A model generated the notes under the pieces. It did not search any database. It saw only the letters and a list, made by a program, of their open reading frames with translations, and had not been told where the DNA came from. From Cohnella sp. WQ 127256 (GTDB lineage Bacteria > Bacillota > Bacilli > Paenibacillales > Paenibacillaceae): a stretch of DNA of 64,000 bases. Both the position numbers and the translations under genes were made by a program. This document shows, in pieces, positions 56,254 to 64,000 of the stretch. Position 1 is the stretch's first letter. Every line of letters starts with the position of its first letter. The stretch covers positions 620,001 to 684,000 of the forward strand of contig NZ_JAMZCY010000005.1 of assembly GCF_024519285.1 (NCBI RefSeq), given 5' to 3'.

Positions 56254-56340
56254 AAATGGATTTTCCCCTTGAATGATTAGGAGTCATTGGAACATAATGA
56301 GTGTACATTGTACATCTGGTCATCAGGAGGCCGAGTTTTT

Positions 56341-57828
56341 ATGAAATTAAATGTATTGTCACAACAGCTTCTCCTTGCACGCATCATCGGCGATTCATCT
56401 GTAACCGTGCAAAGCATGGAAATTGATTCACGTAAAGTGAAGAAGGGTTGTTTATTCTTTTGTTTGCCCGGGCATACGGTAGATGGGCATGACTATGCAG
56501 CCCAAGCCATTGAGAGCGGTGCAGTCGCGCTCGTTACATCTCGTGAGCTACCGATATCCGCGACGCAGCTCGTGGTGCCGGATACAAGGCTAGCGCTTGC
56601 GATGCTAGCGGATTTCTTCTATGGAAGACCGTCCCACGCGCTGCGCCCGATCGGAATAACGGGCACGAATGGTAAAACAACGACGGCCTATTTAATTGAG
56701 CAAATTTGGTCGGATGCCGGAGTGTCGGCGGGAGTCATAGGCACGATTGAGACTCGTTTCGGAGGCCAAAGCCTTCCGATGTCGGGAACGACTCCAGATG
56801 TTCTTGAGCTTGAACAAATTATGCATGCTATGGTGGACGCGGGGACTGAGCGCTGTGTGATGGAGGTGTCCTCCCATGCTTTGGAGCAGGGACGGGTTAA
56901 GGGGTGTAGCTTCCGTACGGCTGTATTCACAAATTTGACGCAGGATCACCTCGACTATCATGGTACTATGGAAGCTTATGAAGCGGCCAAGGGTTTATTT
57001 TTCTCAAGGCTGGGTAACTCTTACTCTGACAATGCTGAGGAGCGTACCTTCGTGGTGCTGAATAGCGATGATGAAGCTTCTGCTAGGTTCGCTAAGCTGA
57101 CCGCTTCTGAAGTGCTGACCTATGGGATCGAGAAGGATGCGCACCTGAAAGCCTCGGATGTGACGATTACTGCTGGAGGTACCTCCTTTACGCTAGATTC
57201 CTTTCGTGGGAATCGGAAGATTAACTTAAAGCTTGTTGGTAAATTCAATGTTTATAATGCGCTAGCGGCTCTGGGGGCGGCATTGTGCGATGGGATTGAC
57301 TTGGATGATGCCATACGTAGCCTAGAAACGATCGTTGGTGTACCGGGACGCGTAGAGCCTGTCAACGAGGGTCAGCCTTACGCGGTTATCGTAGACTATG
57401 CCCACACCCCTGATGGCCTGGAAAATGTTCTGAACACGGTCAATGAGCTGGCGACGGGTAATGTCATTTGCGTATTCGGTTGCGGTGGAGATCGCGATAC
57501 GAAGAAGCGTCCGATCATGGGGCGAATTGCAGCAGAGCGGGCAAATAAAATTATCGTGACCAGTGACAATCCGCGCTCGGAAGATCCTCTCTTGATATTG
57601 CGAGATATCGAAGTCGGTCTGAAGGATGCAGGGGTAACTGAGGATCGCTATGAGCTGGAGCCGAATAGGCGCGCTGCAATTGAAAAAGCGGTTGAAATGG
57701 CAAGCCCCGGCGATGTAGTATTGATTGCGGGGAAAGGTCATGAAACCTATCAAATTATCGGTGGGGTTACGCATGATTTTGATGACCGCCTCGTAGCTAA
57801 AGAAGCGATAAGGAGTCGAATCAAGTGA
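56341..57828 (+). CDS. murE: UDP-MurNAc-tripeptide synthetase MurE
   Basis: The 495-residue Mur ligase has GITGTNGKTTTAYLIEQ (nucleotide loop, near 105-121). The mDAP selectivity motif DNPR near 408 (VTSDNPRSEDP) indicates addition of meso-diaminopimelate. It works in the cytosol before MurF. ATG 56341 follows CAGGAGG; the longer open frame from 56287 has no such site. Its stop overlaps the murF start. Confidence 0.96.
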   Translation: MKLNVLSQQLLLARIIGDSSVTVQSMEIDSRKVKKGCLFFCLPGHTVDGHDYAAQAIESGAVALVTSRELPISATQLVVPDTRLALAMLADFFYGRPSHALRPIGITGTNGKTTTAYLIEQIWSDAGVSAGVIGTIETRFGGQSLPMSGTTPDVLELEQIMHAMVDAGTERCVMEVSSHALEQGRVKGCSFRTAVFTNLTQDHLDYHGTMEAYEAAKGLFFSRLGNSYSDNAEERTFVVLNSDDEASARFAKLTASEVLTYGIEKDAHLKASDVTITAGGTSFTLDSFRGNRKINLKLVGKFNVYNALAALGAALCDGIDLDDAIRSLETIVGVPGRVEPVNEGQPYAVIVDYAHTPDGLENVLNTVNELATGNVICVFGCGGDRDTKKRPIMGRIAAERANKIIVTSDNPRSEDPLLILRDIEVGLKDAGVTEDRYELEPNRRAAIEKAVEMASPGDVVLIAGKGHETYQIIGGVTHDFDDRLVAKEAIRSRIK

Positions 57829-59237
57829 TGCAAGCAAATGTTCGTGAAGTGGTCGAATGGAGCGGTGCGGAAGGAACGCACGGGCTCGCCGACGAAGATG
57901 GGCTTTTATTGTCCGGAGTATCGACCGATACGCGAAACATAACGTCTGGTCAGCTGTTCGTACCTCTACGGGGTGAACGGTTCGACGGACATGATTATAT
58001 TCAAACTGCGAAGGATGCGGGCGCTGCTGCGACATTATGGGACAGCAGCGTTCCGTTACCGGACATCGATCTTCCATTCATTCTTGTTACAAATACGGAA
58101 GTCGCCTTGCAGGCTCTCTCGGCAGGCTATTTAAAGAACAAGCTAACTGCGAAAGTCGTCGCGATCACCGGGAGTAACGGAAAGACGACGACTAAGGATA
58201 TGATTTTCTCTGTGCTGTCCACGACGTATCGTGTACATAAAACAGAAGGGAATTACAATAATCATATCGGGCTGCCGCTAACGATATTAAGTGCTCCTAA
58301 GGATACGGAAGTGCTCGTTCTTGAGATGGGGATGAGCGGAAAAGGTGAGATTGCTCTTTTGACCACATTAGCGAAGCCCGACATTGCCGTTATTACGAAT
58401 ATCGGTGAGGCACATTTGCTTCAGCTTGGGACGCGTAGGAATATCGCCAGAGCAAAGCTCGAAATTACGGATGGGTTGAAGTCGGGTGGGGCGCTTGTTT
58501 ATTATGGCGATGAACCCCTAATCGCTGAGCAGTTGGCTGCGACAGGGTTAGACAAACAGTTCGAAATCGTTACTTTTGGTGAACAACCGGATTGTGACTG
58601 GATCGCTCGCTACATTAGGGTAAACGCAGATCGAACACAATTTACCGTAATGGGCACAGGCAACACCGAAATCCAAGTTGAACTGCCGATAGCGGGTAGG
58701 CATAATGCCATTAATGCCCTTGCAGCTGTGGCGGTCGGACACCAGTTTAATTTAAGCTTCGAGGTGATCTGCGAAGGGTTGAAATTCACGAAGCTGACAG
58801 GTATGCGTATTGAGCAAAGTAAAGCGAACAATGGAGCTATCATTTTCAATGATGCTTACAATGCTAGCCCATCATCTGTTAAGGCGGCTATCAATCTTGT
58901 TGCTGAGCTGTCAGGTTATCGTCGTAAATGGATCGTTCTTGGAGATATGCTTGAGCTCGGCGAGGATGAGATTGCACTACATGGGGAAATTGGTCGATAC
59001 CTAGATGACACCAAGGTGGATAACGTCCTTATATACGGTTCCTTATCGAATGAAACTTATCAAGAAGCAAAGATGAATTTTCCAGATGGTTGTGTTCAGC
59101 ACTTCGATGATAAAGCAGCATTAGCACATTATTTGCTTGCTCAATTGGCTTCGGAAGATTTAGTTCTTGTTAAAGCATCTAGAGGGATGCGATTAGAAGA
59201 GCTTGTAACGATATTGCAGAAAGGAGTCAGGGGGTGA
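57825..59237 (+). CDS. murF: UDP-MurNAc-pentapeptide synthetase MurF
   Basis: The 470-residue Mur ligase adds D-Ala-D-Ala to make the pentapeptide precursor. [16 protein letters not shown] near 112-127 and [15 protein letters not shown] near 287 are the ATP-binding and family motifs. Start GTG 57825 (or the next ATG 57828) follows AAGGAG and overlaps the murE stop. It is immediately followed by mraY. Confidence 0.96.
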   Translation: MMQANVREVVEWSGAEGTHGLADEDGLLLSGVSTDTRNITSGQLFVPLRGERFDGHDYIQTAKDAGAAATLWDSSVPLPDIDLPFILVTNTEVALQALSAGYLKNKLTAKVVAITGSNGKTTTKDMIFSVLSTTYRVHKTEGNYNNHIGLPLTILSAPKDTEVLVLEMGMSGKGEIALLTTLAKPDIAVITNIGEAHLLQLGTRRNIARAKLEITDGLKSGGALVYYGDEPLIAEQLAATGLDKQFEIVTFGEQPDCDWIARYIRVNADRTQFTVMGTGNTEIQVELPIAGRHNAINALAAVAVGHQFNLSFEVICEGLKFTKLTGMRIEQSKANNGAIIFNDAYNASPSSVKAAINLVAELSGYRRKWIVLGDMLELGEDEIALHGEIGRYLDDTKVDNVLIYGSLSNETYQEAKMNFPDGCVQHFDDKAALAHYLLAQLASEDLVLVKASRGMRLEELVTILQKGVRG

Positions 59238-59241
59238 CGGA

Positions 59242-60204
59242 ATGGACTATACATCAATTTTCTGGACGCTAGGCGTATCCTTTGTACTTTCAGTTCTTTT
59301 CGGCCCGTTGTTCATTCCCCTTCTGCGTAGGCTTAAATTCGGTCAGCAGGTACGGACGGATGGACCTGAGTCTCATCTTAAGAAAACTGGCACGCCAACG
59401 ATGGGCGGAATTATTATTTTGGCCGCGTTGCTGCTCTCTTTTATGAAATTTGCCGATCAAGGATTGGAATATTGGGCTCTACTTACTGCTTGTCTTGGTT
59501 TTGGACTTGTTGGGTTTTTGGATGATTATATTAAAATTGTTTTCAAACGTTCGCTTGGGCTAACTGCAAAGCAGAAATTGTTTGGGCAGCTCTTGTTTTC
59601 CGCTATTTTTTGTTTTATTTTATACCAAATGGACCATAGTACAATTGTAGGCGTGCCAGGTACGGATTGGTCTGTCGATTTAGGATGGGCTTACTACTTA
59701 CTCGTCGTGATTATGTTCCTTGGCTCGACGAATGCTGTTAATTTTACCGATGGGCTCGATGGGCTGTTATCAGGGACAAGCGCTTTGGCATTTGGTGCGT
59801 TTGCCATCATTGCATTGGAAGCAACGCAGCCACAGTCGGCCGTATTTAGCGCAGCTGTTGTTGGTGCAGTACTCGGTTTTCTTGTCTACAATGCTCATCC
59901 AGCAAAAATATTTATGGGAGACACGGGCTCGCTCGGTCTCGGTGGTGGGATAGCTGCTGTTGCGATTCTTACGAAAACAGAGCTGCTTCTTGTCGTTATC
60001 GGCGGTGTATTCGTACTTGAAATGTTATCCGTAATCATCCAGGTAGCTTCGTTTAAGCTACGAGGCAAGCGGGTATTCAAGATGAGTCCGATTCATCATC
60101 ACTTTGAACTTTCAGGCTGGTCGGAGTGGAGAGTGGTTACGACTTTCTGGTTCGTTGGTTTGCTCCTTGCCGGAGCGGGTTTATTGTTGTATAAGGTAGG
60201 CTAA
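59242..60204 (+). CDS. mraY: Phospho-MurNAc-pentapeptide translocase MraY
   Basis: The 320-residue membrane enzyme transfers phospho-MurNAc-pentapeptide to undecaprenyl phosphate to form lipid I. Motifs are visible in [18 protein letters not shown] near 35-52 and NFTDGLDGL near 166, plus [13 protein letters not shown] near 223 and [10 protein letters not shown] near 281. It has about ten membrane helices. ATG 59242 follows GGGGGTGA. Confidence 0.97.
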   Translation: MDYTSIFWTLGVSFVLSVLFGPLFIPLLRRLKFGQQVRTDGPESHLKKTGTPTMGGIIILAALLLSFMKFADQGLEYWALLTACLGFGLVGFLDDYIKIVFKRSLGLTAKQKLFGQLLFSAIFCFILYQMDHSTIVGVPGTDWSVDLGWAYYLLVVIMFLGSTNAVNFTDGLDGLLSGTSALAFGAFAIIALEATQPQSAVFSAAVVGAVLGFLVYNAHPAKIFMGDTGSLGLGGGIAAVAILTKTELLLVVIGGVFVLEMLSVIIQVASFKLRGKRVFKMSPIHHHFELSGWSEWRVVTTFWFVGLLLAGAGLLLYKVG

Positions 60205-60229
60205 AGCGAGTTAAAGGGGCTATTACGAG

Positions 60230-61663
60230 ATGATGCAACTTACATCCTACCGGGGACGACATGTCGTCGTTCTTGGTTTGGCAAGAAGCGGCGTTGCCGC
60301 TGCTAAACTGTTTCACAGTGTCGGAGCGGACGTAATCGTCAACGACAAAAAAGAGCGAGATCAGTGCCCTGAAGCCGATGAATTAACGGCTTTGGGCATT
60401 TCTGTTGTGTGTGGACATCATCCAGACGAGCTCGTAACGAAAAATACGGCGTTGTTAGTTAAAAACCCAGGGATCCCGTATACAGCTCCTCCAATCGTCG
60501 CAGCGCAGTTACTTGGCGTTGAGGTCGTAAGTGAGGTGGAAGTTGCGGGACACCTTTCTCCGGCTCCTCTGGTGGGTATTACGGGCTCTAATGGAAAGAC
60601 GACTACGACGACGTTGACAGGTGTGCTGCTTGAAGCAGCAGGGCTTAAACCGCTTATTGCGGGCAACATTGGCCGGCCTCTCAGCGAAGCGGCTCTTGAA
60701 GTCGCTGCAGATGGCTGGCTTGTTGCAGAACTTAGCAGCTTCCAGTTGAAAGGGACGTCCGAATTCCGTCCACGTATCGCGTGCTTACTTAACGTGGCGG
60801 AGACGCATTTGGATTATCATGGCTCCATGGAGGATTATGTCAATTCAAAGGCGAAATTATTTGCTAATCAAACCTTAGATGATGTAGCTATTTACAATAA
60901 GGATGACGAAACATGCTGTCGATTGGCCGAGCAGTTTAAGGGACGGTTATTTCCTTTCTCCGTTACGCGAAAATTATCAGAAGGTGTCATGGTAGATCCT
61001 CCATATCCTACCGTTAAACCCGGTGATAACGAGGTTGAGCTGGAGAGATGGATTGTACACCGGGGCCAGGATGGCTTGGAGCAACGTATTATTCGCGTCG
61101 ATGAGCTAGGCATTCCTGGTCGTCATAATACCGCGAACGCTCTAGCAGCAATAGCGATTGCCCTAGTTGCCGGTGCAGAGCCGGAGTCGCTTGTGGAGCC
61201 GTTGCGGGATTTCCGCGGCGTTGAGCATCGTTTGGAATTTGTCGGAACGTTCAACGGAGTGAAATTTTACAACGATTCTAAGGCTACGAATGCGATGGCG
61301 ACAACGATGTCGATTTTATCTTTGCCGTCCCCGCTTATTCTCATCGCTGGAGGATTGGATCGAGGTTCTGATTACATGGAGCTGCTGCCTGTTTTTCGCG
61401 ATAGACTCAAGGGCTTGACGGCAATCGGTGAAACAAGGGAGAAGATTGGACGCGTAGCGGCTCTATCTGGTTTAACAAGCGTGAAAATCGTCGAACCTGA
61501 AGAGGACGCCGAGTTAACGCTTCGCCGAGCCGTAGAGGAAGCAGCCGCCATGGCTGAGCCAGGAGACATCGTTCTTCTGTCGCCCGCATGTGCAAGCTGG
61601 GACATGTTCCCATCCTATGAGGTCAGGGGTCGCATTTTTAAACAATCGGCGCATACGTTGTAG
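60230..61663 (+). CDS. murD: UDP-MurNAc-L-Ala-D-Glu ligase MurD
   Basis: The 477-residue ligase adds D-glutamate to UDP-MurNAc-L-Ala. An N-terminal Rossmann region (VVVLGLARSGVAAAKLF) is followed by [20 protein letters not shown] near 118-137. Later motifs are GRHNTANALAAIAIAL near 297 and FYNDSKATNAMAT near 346. It is well longer than 430-450 residue homologues but within family range. ATG follows AAAGGGG. Confidence 0.96.
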   Translation: MMQLTSYRGRHVVVLGLARSGVAAAKLFHSVGADVIVNDKKERDQCPEADELTALGISVVCGHHPDELVTKNTALLVKNPGIPYTAPPIVAAQLLGVEVVSEVEVAGHLSPAPLVGITGSNGKTTTTTLTGVLLEAAGLKPLIAGNIGRPLSEAALEVAADGWLVAELSSFQLKGTSEFRPRIACLLNVAETHLDYHGSMEDYVNSKAKLFANQTLDDVAIYNKDDETCCRLAEQFKGRLFPFSVTRKLSEGVMVDPPYPTVKPGDNEVELERWIVHRGQDGLEQRIIRVDELGIPGRHNTANALAAIAIALVAGAEPESLVEPLRDFRGVEHRLEFVGTFNGVKFYNDSKATNAMATTMSILSLPSPLILIAGGLDRGSDYMELLPVFRDRLKGLTAIGETREKIGRVAALSGLTSVKIVEPEEDAELTLRRAVEEAAAMAEPGDIVLLSPACASWDMFPSYEVRGRIFKQSAHTL

Positions 61664-61708
61664 AAGGGGGCATGTCCCCACTTTTGCAAACCGCGAGGTG
61701 TCCGGTTC

Positions 61709-62806
61709 ATGGCCAAAACTCGTTCCGTTCCTGATGTGTGGATGATCGCTGCTACTCTTGGCATTCTGGCCATAGGTGTAGTGATGGTGTATAGCGCTAG
61801 CGCTGTCGCTGCTTTTCATGATTATGGGGATTCGTATTACTATGTAAAAAGACAATTGCTGTTTGCTGTACTCGGAATAGCCTCCATGTTCGTAACGATG
61901 AATGTGGAATATACGTTTTGGCGCAAGTGGGCTGTACCGGCGCTACTTATCTGCTTTGGAATGCTAATCATTGTGCTAGTTCCGGGGCTTGGGGTCGTGC
62001 GTGGCGGGGCTCGAAGCTGGTTAGGGATCGGCTCATTTGGTGTTCAGCCTTCAGAATTCATGAAGCTGGCCATGATTTTATTTTTGGCTAAGATGCTATC
62101 AGAGCGGCAAAATCAGATTACTCAATTGACCAAGGGATTACTTCCGCCGCTCGGAATTATGGGAGCGGCATTTGCACTTATTATGCTGCAGCCGGATCTG
62201 GGGACAGGGACGGTTATGATTGGAGCCTCATTGCTCGCTATCTACGTTGCCGGAGCTAGGCTTACTCATCTAGGTGGCTTAGCGATGATAGGCGTGGTAG
62301 GATTAATAGGGCTCATAGCAGCAGCACCCTATCGACTACAGCGAATAACAGCCTTTCTTGATCCATGGCAAGATCCGCAAGGAGCGGGCTACCAATCGAT
62401 TCAGTCTCTTTATGCGATTGGCCCAGGTGGTCTTGTTGGTCTAGGACTAGGGATGAGCCGTCAAAAATATAATTATTTGCCGGAGCCACAAACGGATTTT
62501 ATTTTTTCGATTATTGCCGAGGAACTCGGATTTATTGGTGGCTCCTTGTTGATTCTATTATTTTTACTTCTCATATGGCGTGGAATGAGAACGGCTATAA
62601 CGTTATCGGATCCCTTTGGCAGCTTGCTCGCTACAGGGATTGTCGGTATTTTCGCTGTTCAAGTATTGATCAATATTGGGGTTGTTATCGGCTTACTGCC
62701 TATTACAGGTGTTACGCTGCCACTCGTTAGCTACGGGGGCTCCTCATTGACCTTATTACTGACGGCGCTTGGCATTTTACTTAATTTATCCCGATATTCG
62801 AGGTGA
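61709..62806 (+). CDS. spoVE: SEDS glycosyltransferase SpoVE (FtsW/RodA family)
   Basis: The 365-residue SEDS polymerase has about ten membrane helices and family motifs (MMQPDLGTGTVM-like LQPDLGTGTVMIGAS near 155, ITGVTLPLVSYGGSSLTL near 332). In Bacillus it lies between murD and murG and makes cortex peptidoglycan with SpoVD. FtsW-type activity in division cannot be excluded from sequence alone. ATG 61709 follows GCGAGGTG. Confidence 0.92.
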   Translation: MAKTRSVPDVWMIAATLGILAIGVVMVYSASAVAAFHDYGDSYYYVKRQLLFAVLGIASMFVTMNVEYTFWRKWAVPALLICFGMLIIVLVPGLGVVRGGARSWLGIGSFGVQPSEFMKLAMILFLAKMLSERQNQITQLTKGLLPPLGIMGAAFALIMLQPDLGTGTVMIGASLLAIYVAGARLTHLGGLAMIGVVGLIGLIAAAPYRLQRITAFLDPWQDPQGAGYQSIQSLYAIGPGGLVGLGLGMSRQKYNYLPEPQTDFIFSIIAEELGFIGGSLLILLFLLLIWRGMRTAITLSDPFGSLLATGIVGIFAVQVLINIGVVIGLLPITGVTLPLVSYGGSSLTLLLTALGILLNLSRYSR

Positions 62807-62811
62807 CGTTC

Positions 62812-63921
62812 ATGCGAGTCGTATTAACCGGAGGCGGTACGGGGGGACACATCTACCCCGCATTGGCCATTGGTCGCGAAGTATCGGAAAGACAACCAGG
62901 ATCGTCTATACTATACATCGGAACGAGCCGTGGAATGGAAAGTCGGATCGTACCGGAGCAAGGAATTGCGTTCGAAGATGTTACGATTACCGGATTCCGT
63001 CGTTCCCTGTCATTGGAAAACGTGAAGACAGTTGTTCGTTTCGTGCAAGGAGTGCGTCGTTCCAAGCAGTTACTTAGAAAATTTAAACCAGATGTTGTCG
63101 TAGGCACTGGCGGTTATGTATGCGGTCCAGTCGTTTACGCGGCTTCACGACTTGGCATTCCTACGCTTATCCATGAGCAAAATGTACTACCTGGGCTAAC
63201 CAATAAATTTTTAAGCAGGTATGTGGATGGGGTAGCGGTAAGCTTTGCAGAATCTGCGGCTCATTTTAATAAATGCTCAGATGTTGTATTTGCGGGAAAT
63301 CCATGTGCTACAAGGGTACTTCTCGCAGATAGAAACAAGGGTTTTGCATCATTAGGCATGAAGCCTGAAACTCCGTTCGTGCTCGTTGTGGGCGGAAGCG
63401 GGGGGGCTCGGGCGATTAATGAGGCCATTATCCAAATGGTGCCTCAGCTGCACAAAATGCCGAACGTTCATTTCGTGTTTGTTACGGGTGAAAGATTTTT
63501 TAAAGATACTAAAGAGACCATACAACGCAATCATGCGGACGTTTCAAGTCGCGTGCATGTGTATCCATACATTCATAATATGCCTGAAGTACTTGCTGCA
63601 GCGACACTCTTCATCGGACGTGCAGGGGCATCCTTTCTTGCGGAAGTTACTTCTCTGGGGATCCCCTCGATATTGATCCCATCGCCCAATGTAACGAATA
63701 ATCATCAAGAGGCGAACGCGAGAAGTCTTGCGAACGTCAATGCTGCTGAGATGATTTTGGAACGGGATTTGACAGGGGATTTGCTATTCAGCCATATTCA
63801 TTCGATTATGGGGGATCCCGCGAGAAGAAGCTTGATGGTTCAATCCTCGCGCGAGTTGGGCATGCCCAAGGCAGCTGCAACCATATATGATCAGATCATT
63901 CGATTACAACGAAAAACATAA
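62812..63921 (+). CDS. murG: Lipid II synthase MurG
   Basis: The 369-residue GT28 glycosyltransferase adds GlcNAc to lipid I on the inner face of the membrane. The GGGTGGHIYPALAIG loop at residues 7-21 and the C-terminal VVGGSGGARAINEAI near 190 plus GRAGASFLAEV near 270 mark the family. A GTG at 62803 is in frame, but it overlaps GAGGTGA, the ribosome-binding site; ATG 62812 is chosen. The downstream 79 bases to the window end show no supported gene. Confidence 0.95.
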   Translation: MRVVLTGGGTGGHIYPALAIGREVSERQPGSSILYIGTSRGMESRIVPEQGIAFEDVTITGFRRSLSLENVKTVVRFVQGVRRSKQLLRKFKPDVVVGTGGYVCGPVVYAASRLGIPTLIHEQNVLPGLTNKFLSRYVDGVAVSFAESAAHFNKCSDVVFAGNPCATRVLLADRNKGFASLGMKPETPFVLVVGGSGGARAINEAIIQMVPQLHKMPNVHFVFVTGERFFKDTKETIQRNHADVSSRVHVYPYIHNMPEVLAAATLFIGRAGASFLAEVTSLGIPSILIPSPNVTNNHQEANARSLANVNAAEMILERDLTGDLLFSHIHSIMGDPARRSLMVQSSRELGMPKAAATIYDQIIRLQRKT

Positions 63922-64000
63922 ATTTCTCGTCTTTCAGTAGGCTTGCTAATGGGCGTTTGTCACCACCCCCGCCCAGTCGTCATAAGATACAGCGTGATCG

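Noticed and set aside
56302..56314. TGTACATTGTACA near the murE start, as a possible promoter or operator
   Set aside because: Tandem of a common 6-base palindrome; no -35/-10 spacing fits and no regulator with this site is known to me.
57322..58077. A long - strand frame (251 codons) across the murE-murF junction
   Set aside because: It is antisense to two well-supported Mur ligase genes and lacks a ribosome-binding site or family motif.
63945..63980. Short GGGCG/CGCCC pairing after murG
   Set aside because: Only five base pairs and cut close to the window edge; not enough for a terminator.
1..64000. CRISPR array, tRNA, rRNA, insertion sequence or prophage
   Set aside because: No repeat-spacer pattern, no tRNA cloverleaf, no rRNA signature and no transposase, integrase or phage genes were seen.

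Overview
The window reads as chromosome of a Gram-positive endospore-former, most likely Paenibacillaceae (Paenibacillus or Cohnella type). Sporulation genes are present throughout (yqfC, yqfD, ylaJ type, rsfA, spoVD, spoVE). There is a glycine T-box, the mDAP-type MurE motif DNPR, the bacillithiol gene bshC, and local gene orders that match Bacillus blocks (yqf, yla, ylb-dcw) joined in a new overall order. No transposon, integrase, CRISPR array, tRNA or ribosomal RNA was seen. Most genes are on the + strand, tightly packed, with 4-base overlaps and clear Shine-Dalgarno sites.

Layout. (1) 1-12.3 kb is the yqf block: yqfC (cut by the window edge), yqfD, phoH, pgpH, ybeY, dgkA, cdd, era, a 49-residue YqzL-type gene, recO, then a T-box leader controlling glyQ-glyS and the PpsR-type kinase gene. 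(2) 12.7-16.4 kb is the macromolecular synthesis operon yqxD-dnaG-sigA, ending in a strong terminator. (3) 16.4-19.7 kb holds a membrane protein, trmK, a Nif3-family gene and rnpB; the RNase P RNA has class A rather than the usual Bacillus class B architecture. (4) 19.7-28.3 kb holds a secreted subtilase, ypuI, a DUF1540 gene, a lytic transglycosylase, the nifZ-thiI pair, two divergent TerC/YjbE paralogues and a small membrane protein. (5) 28.3-39.1 kb is the yla block (typA, ylaH, LCP, ylaJ, ylaK), mixed with unrecognised genes, an orphan solute-binding protein, a MidA-type methyltransferase and yqgY. (6) 39.3-43.3 kb holds rsfA, panE, a DUF3397 gene and bshC. (7) 43.3-49.9 kb sits between bshC and mraZ and carries a short-form S-adenosylhomocysteinase, a five-gene operon behind a promoter with two Fur boxes (stalk-domain solute-binding protein, FecCD permease, ATPase, ankyrin protein, IsdG-type heme monooxygenase; read here as heme-iron acquisition), and a DUF4349 lipoprotein. 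(8) 50-63.9 kb is the dcw cell-wall and division cluster: mraZ, rsmH, ftsL, pbpB, spoVD, murE, murF, mraY, murD, spoVE, murG.

How the parts work together. The dcw block makes lipid II (MurE, MurF and MurD, then MraY and MurG) and supplies division and spore-cortex synthases (FtsL, PbpB, SpoVD, SpoVE); it is preceded by four 10-base-phased MraZ-type repeats. The heme operon would import heme and release its iron, switched by Fur.

The least explained item is a self-contained transcription unit at 32200-32346: a good promoter, a strong ribosome-binding site, a 22-codon reading frame and a terminator whose stem contains the stop codon. Other points for follow-up are the class A rnpB, the structured typA leader, the hairpin covering the DUF1540 ribosome-binding site, and the domain fusion and ankyrin gene in the heme operon.
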